Positions 7,075-9,062 of a stretch of 9,062 bases of DNA are shown here, piece after piece. The notes under the pieces were generated by a model. That model was not told the origin of the DNA and made no database searches. It saw only the letters and a list, made by a program, of their open reading frames with translations. How positions within the stretch are numbered: the first letter of the stretch is position 1; the number at the start of each line of letters is the position of its first letter. Source of the stretch: Ruminiclostridium sp. (lineage in GTDB: Bacteria > Bacillota_A > Clostridia > Oscillospirales > Ruminococcaceae). Made by a program: the position numbers and the translations under genes. The stretch is from the NCBI GenBank assembly GCA_017550775.1, contig JAFZOA010000266.1:1-9062 (forward strand), written 5' to 3'.

Positions 7075-7103
7075 TTGACAAGGCGGAGAAAATATGATAT
7101 CAT
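7075..7103 (+). promoter_or_regulatory. Promoter of the histidine operon
   Basis: A perfect TTGACA (7075-7080) and TATCAT (7098-7103) with a 17-nt spacer. A TG one base upstream of the -10 (7095-7096) gives an extended -10. Transcription should start near 7110, leaving a leader of about 59 nt. That is too short for a T-box or a classical his attenuator, and no run of His codons is present. Confidence 0.85.
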
Positions 7104-7134
7104 ACTACTATGGTAATTGATTAGCGTAGTAGTA
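7103..7134. promoter_or_regulatory. 32-bp dyad overlapping the his promoter, candidate operator
   Basis: Outer arms TACTACTA (7103-7110) and TAGTAGTA (7127-7134) are perfect inverted repeats. An inner pair, TAAT (7114-7117) and ATTA (7120-7123), shares exactly the same centre (7118.5). G7112 and C7125 also match, so 13 of 16 symmetric positions are complementary. The element begins on the last base of the -10 and spans the predicted start site. The left arm lies mostly upstream of that start and would not be transcribed, which favours a protein-binding DNA site over an RNA hairpin. A repressor responding to histidine is the natural inference. A TrpR-like regulator (the YerC/HisR group of Firmicutes) is one candidate by memory only. 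Confidence 0.7.
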
Positions 7135-7168
7135 AACTAAAGCAAAACATCAGCCAAGGAGACGAAAC

Positions 7169-8371
7169 ATGAAGAAATACGACTTACTCACCCCCGAGGG
7201 GACAAGAGACCTTATATACGACGAGTGCGCGGCGCTCAGAAGCGTCGGAGAGAAGCTCAGGAGCATCTATACGAGCCACGGCTTCACCGAGGTGATAACC
7301 CCGGGACTGGAATTTTTCGACGTGTTCAACAACAAATCCCGACATTACCCGCAGGAGGTGCTGTACAAGCTCACCGACGGCAAGGGACGGCTCATGGTGA
7401 TGCGCCCGGACACCACCATGCCGATAGCAAGGCTCGTGGGGACGCGTCTTCGCACAGCGGCACTCCCGCTCCGGCTGTTCTACGACCAGACGATCTACCG
7501 CGCCAACCCCAAGGACAGCGGGCGGGACGACGAGTTCTACCAGAGCGGCGTTGAGATCATCGGCGGCGAGGTGATGCGCTCGGACATGGAAGCGCTCTCT
7601 ATCGCGGCGGAGGTAATGGAGTCCTTCGAGGCGGAGGACTATCGCTTTGAGATCGGCGACAGCGGCTTCTTCACGCTGCTTTCCGCGAAGCTCGGAGCGA
7701 CCGAGCAGGAGCTTGACGATCTGCGCGAGTACGTCATGTCGAAGAGCTACCCCGCGCTGGACGAGCTTCTGTCACGGTTCGGAGACAGCGTTTACGCGAG
7801 GGCAGTCGGCGGTATGACGCGATTGTTCGGCGGGAACGAGGTCTTCGCGAAGGCGGAGAAGCTTCTCCCGGAGGAGGCGCTCCCGGTATTAAGACGGCTG
7901 GAGAGCGTTTACGATAATCTTGCCGCGCTCGGCATCGGGGACAAGGTGACTGTGGATCTCGGCTTTGCGGGCAAGAGCAATGACTACTACACGGGCATCG
8001 TGTTCAAAGGCTATATCGCGGGGTACGGAATGCCCGTGCTGACCGGCGGACGGTACGACAAGCTGATAGCGGACTTCGGCGCGGACACACCCGCCACCGG
8101 CTTCGCGGTGAACGAGAACGCGGTAGCGGATGCGCTGCTGCGGCGTTCGGGAGGAATGCTGCTCGCGGCACCGGACGTTATGATACATTCGGACGATGCA
8201 AGCGTGACAGCGGCGATAGAGCATTGTCGCAGACTCATATCCGAGGGACTTACCGCGGAATACACGGGTCTTGCGGACGAGGATGCGTCGCGGAAGCTTG
8301 CAAAGGAGCGGCGCTGCGGACGGCTCGACATAGTGACAAAAGACGGTGTTACAACCGAGAAGATAGGTTAA
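7169..8371 (+). CDS. hisZ: ATP phosphoribosyltransferase regulatory subunit (HisZ)
   Basis: A histidyl-tRNA-synthetase paralogue that does not charge tRNA. It assembles with short-form HisG, is needed for its activity, and carries the histidine feedback site. Of 400 residues, about 1-325 form the class II synthetase-like core: PEGTRDLI (9-16), MRPDTTMPIAR (78-88), GRDDEFYQSGVEI (118-130), SNDYYTGIVFKGY (270-282), LTGGRYDKLIADFG (291-304) and ATGFAVNENAVADAL (309-323). The usual HisRS signature RGLDYYTG is changed here (GKSNDYYTG), so the catalytic arginine is not kept. Together with the hisG neighbour this argues for HisZ over HisS. Residues about 330-400 resemble a shortened anticodon-binding-like tail. 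The ATG has AAGGAG (7156-7161) 7 nt upstream. The hisG ribosome-binding site overlaps its stop codon, so the two are coupled in one operon. Confidence 0.95.
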   Translation: MKKYDLLTPEGTRDLIYDECAALRSVGEKLRSIYTSHGFTEVITPGLEFFDVFNNKSRHYPQEVLYKLTDGKGRLMVMRPDTTMPIARLVGTRLRTAALPLRLFYDQTIYRANPKDSGRDDEFYQSGVEIIGGEVMRSDMEALSIAAEVMESFEAEDYRFEIGDSGFFTLLSAKLGATEQELDDLREYVMSKSYPALDELLSRFGDSVYARAVGGMTRLFGGNEVFAKAEKLLPEEALPVLRRLESVYDNLAALGIGDKVTVDLGFAGKSNDYYTGIVFKGYIAGYGMPVLTGGRYDKLIADFGADTPATGFAVNENAVADALLRRSGGMLLAAPDVMIHSDDASVTAAIEHCRRLISEGLTAEYTGLADEDASRKLAKERRCGRLDIVTKDGVTTEKIG

Positions 8372-8376
8372 GGAGG
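8370..8376 (+). promoter_or_regulatory. hisG ribosome-binding site overlapping the hisZ stop
   Basis: AAGGAGG shares its first two bases with the hisZ TAA stop (8369-8371) and lies 8 nt before the hisG ATG. A ribosome finishing hisZ would sit on this site. Translational coupling is therefore likely and would help keep the two subunits of one complex balanced. Confidence 0.8.
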
Positions 8377-8384
8377 GCGCGGAA

Positions 8385-9020
8385 ATGGCAGATAAAATTC
8401 GTATCGCGCTTACAAAGGGACGGCTCGAAAAGGACACGGTCGGGCTGTTCGAAAAAATGGGCTTTGACGTGTCGGAGCTTCGGGACAAGGGCAGGAGACT
8501 TATCCTGACTATCCCGGGACAGGACATCGAGGTGGTGCTCGCGAAAGCGGCGGACGTGATAACATACGTTGAGCTCGGCGCGTGTGACCTCGGGGTAGTC
8601 GGAAAGGACACGATACTTGAACACGGCGGCAAGTACTTCGAGATAGCGGATCTCGGCTTCGGTAGATGCAGGTTCGCGCTCGCGGGGAAGAAGGGTACGG
8701 ACTTTTACGGCGGCGTGGGAGTCAAGACCGTGGCGACAAAATATCCGAACGTGACCCGACATTTCTTCGAGAGCAAGAGAATGGACGTGGATATCGTGAA
8801 GATAGAGGGCTCGGTGGAGCTCGCGCCGCTCCTTCGGATAGCGGACGGCATTGTGGATATCGTGGAGACAGGAACAACTCTCAAAGAGAACGGTCTTGAA
8901 GTGATCGAGGACGTTGTTCCGATCTCGGCGCGGCTCATTGTCAATACGGTGAGCATGAAGCTGAAAAAGGACCGCATAGAAGAGCTTGCGGAAATGATGC
9001 GGAAAAGTCTTGCAGAATGA
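8385..9020 (+). CDS. hisG: ATP phosphoribosyltransferase catalytic subunit, short form (HisG)
   Basis: Catalyses the first and committed step of histidine synthesis, joining ATP and PRPP to give N1-(5-phosphoribosyl)-ATP and pyrophosphate. Motifs seen are IRIALTKGRL (5-14), DLGVVGKD (68-75), RFALAG (96-101), VATKYPNVTRHFF (116-128) and the PRPP-binding segment IADGIVDIVETGTTLKENGL (152-171). The 211 residues correspond to the short HisG class. It lacks the C-terminal ACT-like regulatory domain of the roughly 300-residue long form, which is why it needs HisZ. HisZ lies 13 nt upstream in the same operon, as expected. The start at 8385 has a strong AAGGAGG site. The following gene starts only 19 nt after its stop, so the operon continues beyond the window. 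Confidence 0.97.
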   Translation: MADKIRIALTKGRLEKDTVGLFEKMGFDVSELRDKGRRLILTIPGQDIEVVLAKAADVITYVELGACDLGVVGKDTILEHGGKYFEIADLGFGRCRFALAGKKGTDFYGGVGVKTVATKYPNVTRHFFESKRMDVDIVKIEGSVELAPLLRIADGIVDIVETGTTLKENGLEVIEDVVPISARLIVNTVSMKLKKDRIEELAEMMRKSLAE

Positions 9021-9039
9021 CAAATGAAAGGGATATACT

Positions 9040-9062
9040 ATGATAGGAACAATAAAGGCTGA
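9040..9062 (+). CDS. Start of the next his-operon gene, cut by the window end
   Basis: An ATG at 9040 follows AAAGGGA (9027-9033) with a 6-nt gap and opens a frame (M-I-G-T-I-K-A) that is still open at the last base. The gap of 19 nt from the hisG stop indicates the same operon. In many Clostridia hisD follows hisG, but seven residues are too few to tell, so no name is given. An ATG at 9024 in another frame stops after 12 codons within the window and is not a credible alternative. Confidence 0.6.

Noticed and set aside
7104..7168. T-box or attenuator in the his leader
   Set aside because: The predicted leader is about 59 nt, with no T-box sequence, no terminator/antiterminator pair and no His-codon leader peptide.
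7169..8371. Histidyl-tRNA synthetase (hisS) as the identity of the 400-residue protein
   Set aside because: The HisRS signature arginine segment is altered and the gene is directly coupled to short-form hisG, which requires HisZ.
1..9062. CRISPR arrays, insertion sequences, tRNA or rRNA genes, prophage genes
   Set aside because: No regularly spaced repeats, transposase or integrase motifs, or RNA-gene folds were seen; nearly all DNA outside the listed genes is accounted for by promoters, terminators and operators.

Overview
The window looks like a chromosomal segment of a GC-rich Firmicute of the class Clostridia, probably close to Ruminococcus/Oscillospiraceae. This rests on four things: near-consensus sigma-A type promoters, strong AGGAG ribosome-binding sites, a perfect CIRCE operator, and the short HisG plus HisZ arrangement. 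Frequent ATA isoleucine codons in GC-rich genes and a GC palindrome cluster of the kind I associate with gut Clostridia fit the same picture. The taxonomic guess is inference from style, not from a marker gene.

Layout. Positions 1-68 hold three adjacent GC-rich hairpins. On the minus strand, 69-2858 encodes a soluble hybrid sensor histidine kinase with PAS-type sensing regions, a kinase core and two receiver domains. A divergent intergenic region (2859-3082) carries a promoter for the kinase and, facing the other way, a CIRCE-controlled promoter for htpG (HSP90 chaperone, 3083-4969). deoC (deoxyribose-phosphate aldolase, 5014-5664) follows htpG after 44 bp with no visible terminator or promoter between them, then ends at a strong intrinsic terminator. 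A CPA2-family cation/proton antiporter (5800-7011) sits between its own promoter and terminator and appears monocistronic. From 7075 onward is the start of a histidine-biosynthesis operon: a promoter overlapped by a striking 32-bp dyad, hisZ (7169-8371), hisG (8385-9020), and the first seven codons of another gene cut by the window end.

How the genes work together. HisZ and short-form HisG are obligate partners forming the ATP phosphoribosyltransferase that commits carbon to histidine. htpG and deoC may share a heat-inducible transcript under HrcA. The kinase and antiporter are stand-alone units with no functional partner in the window.

Most of this is ordinary housekeeping DNA; I do not see an obviously new biological system. 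The points most worth checking are the palindromic operator candidate at the his promoter, CIRCE control of htpG (with possible read-through into deoC), the orphan two-receiver kinase without an HPt domain, the clustered GC hairpins, and an apparent absence of CTGCAG.
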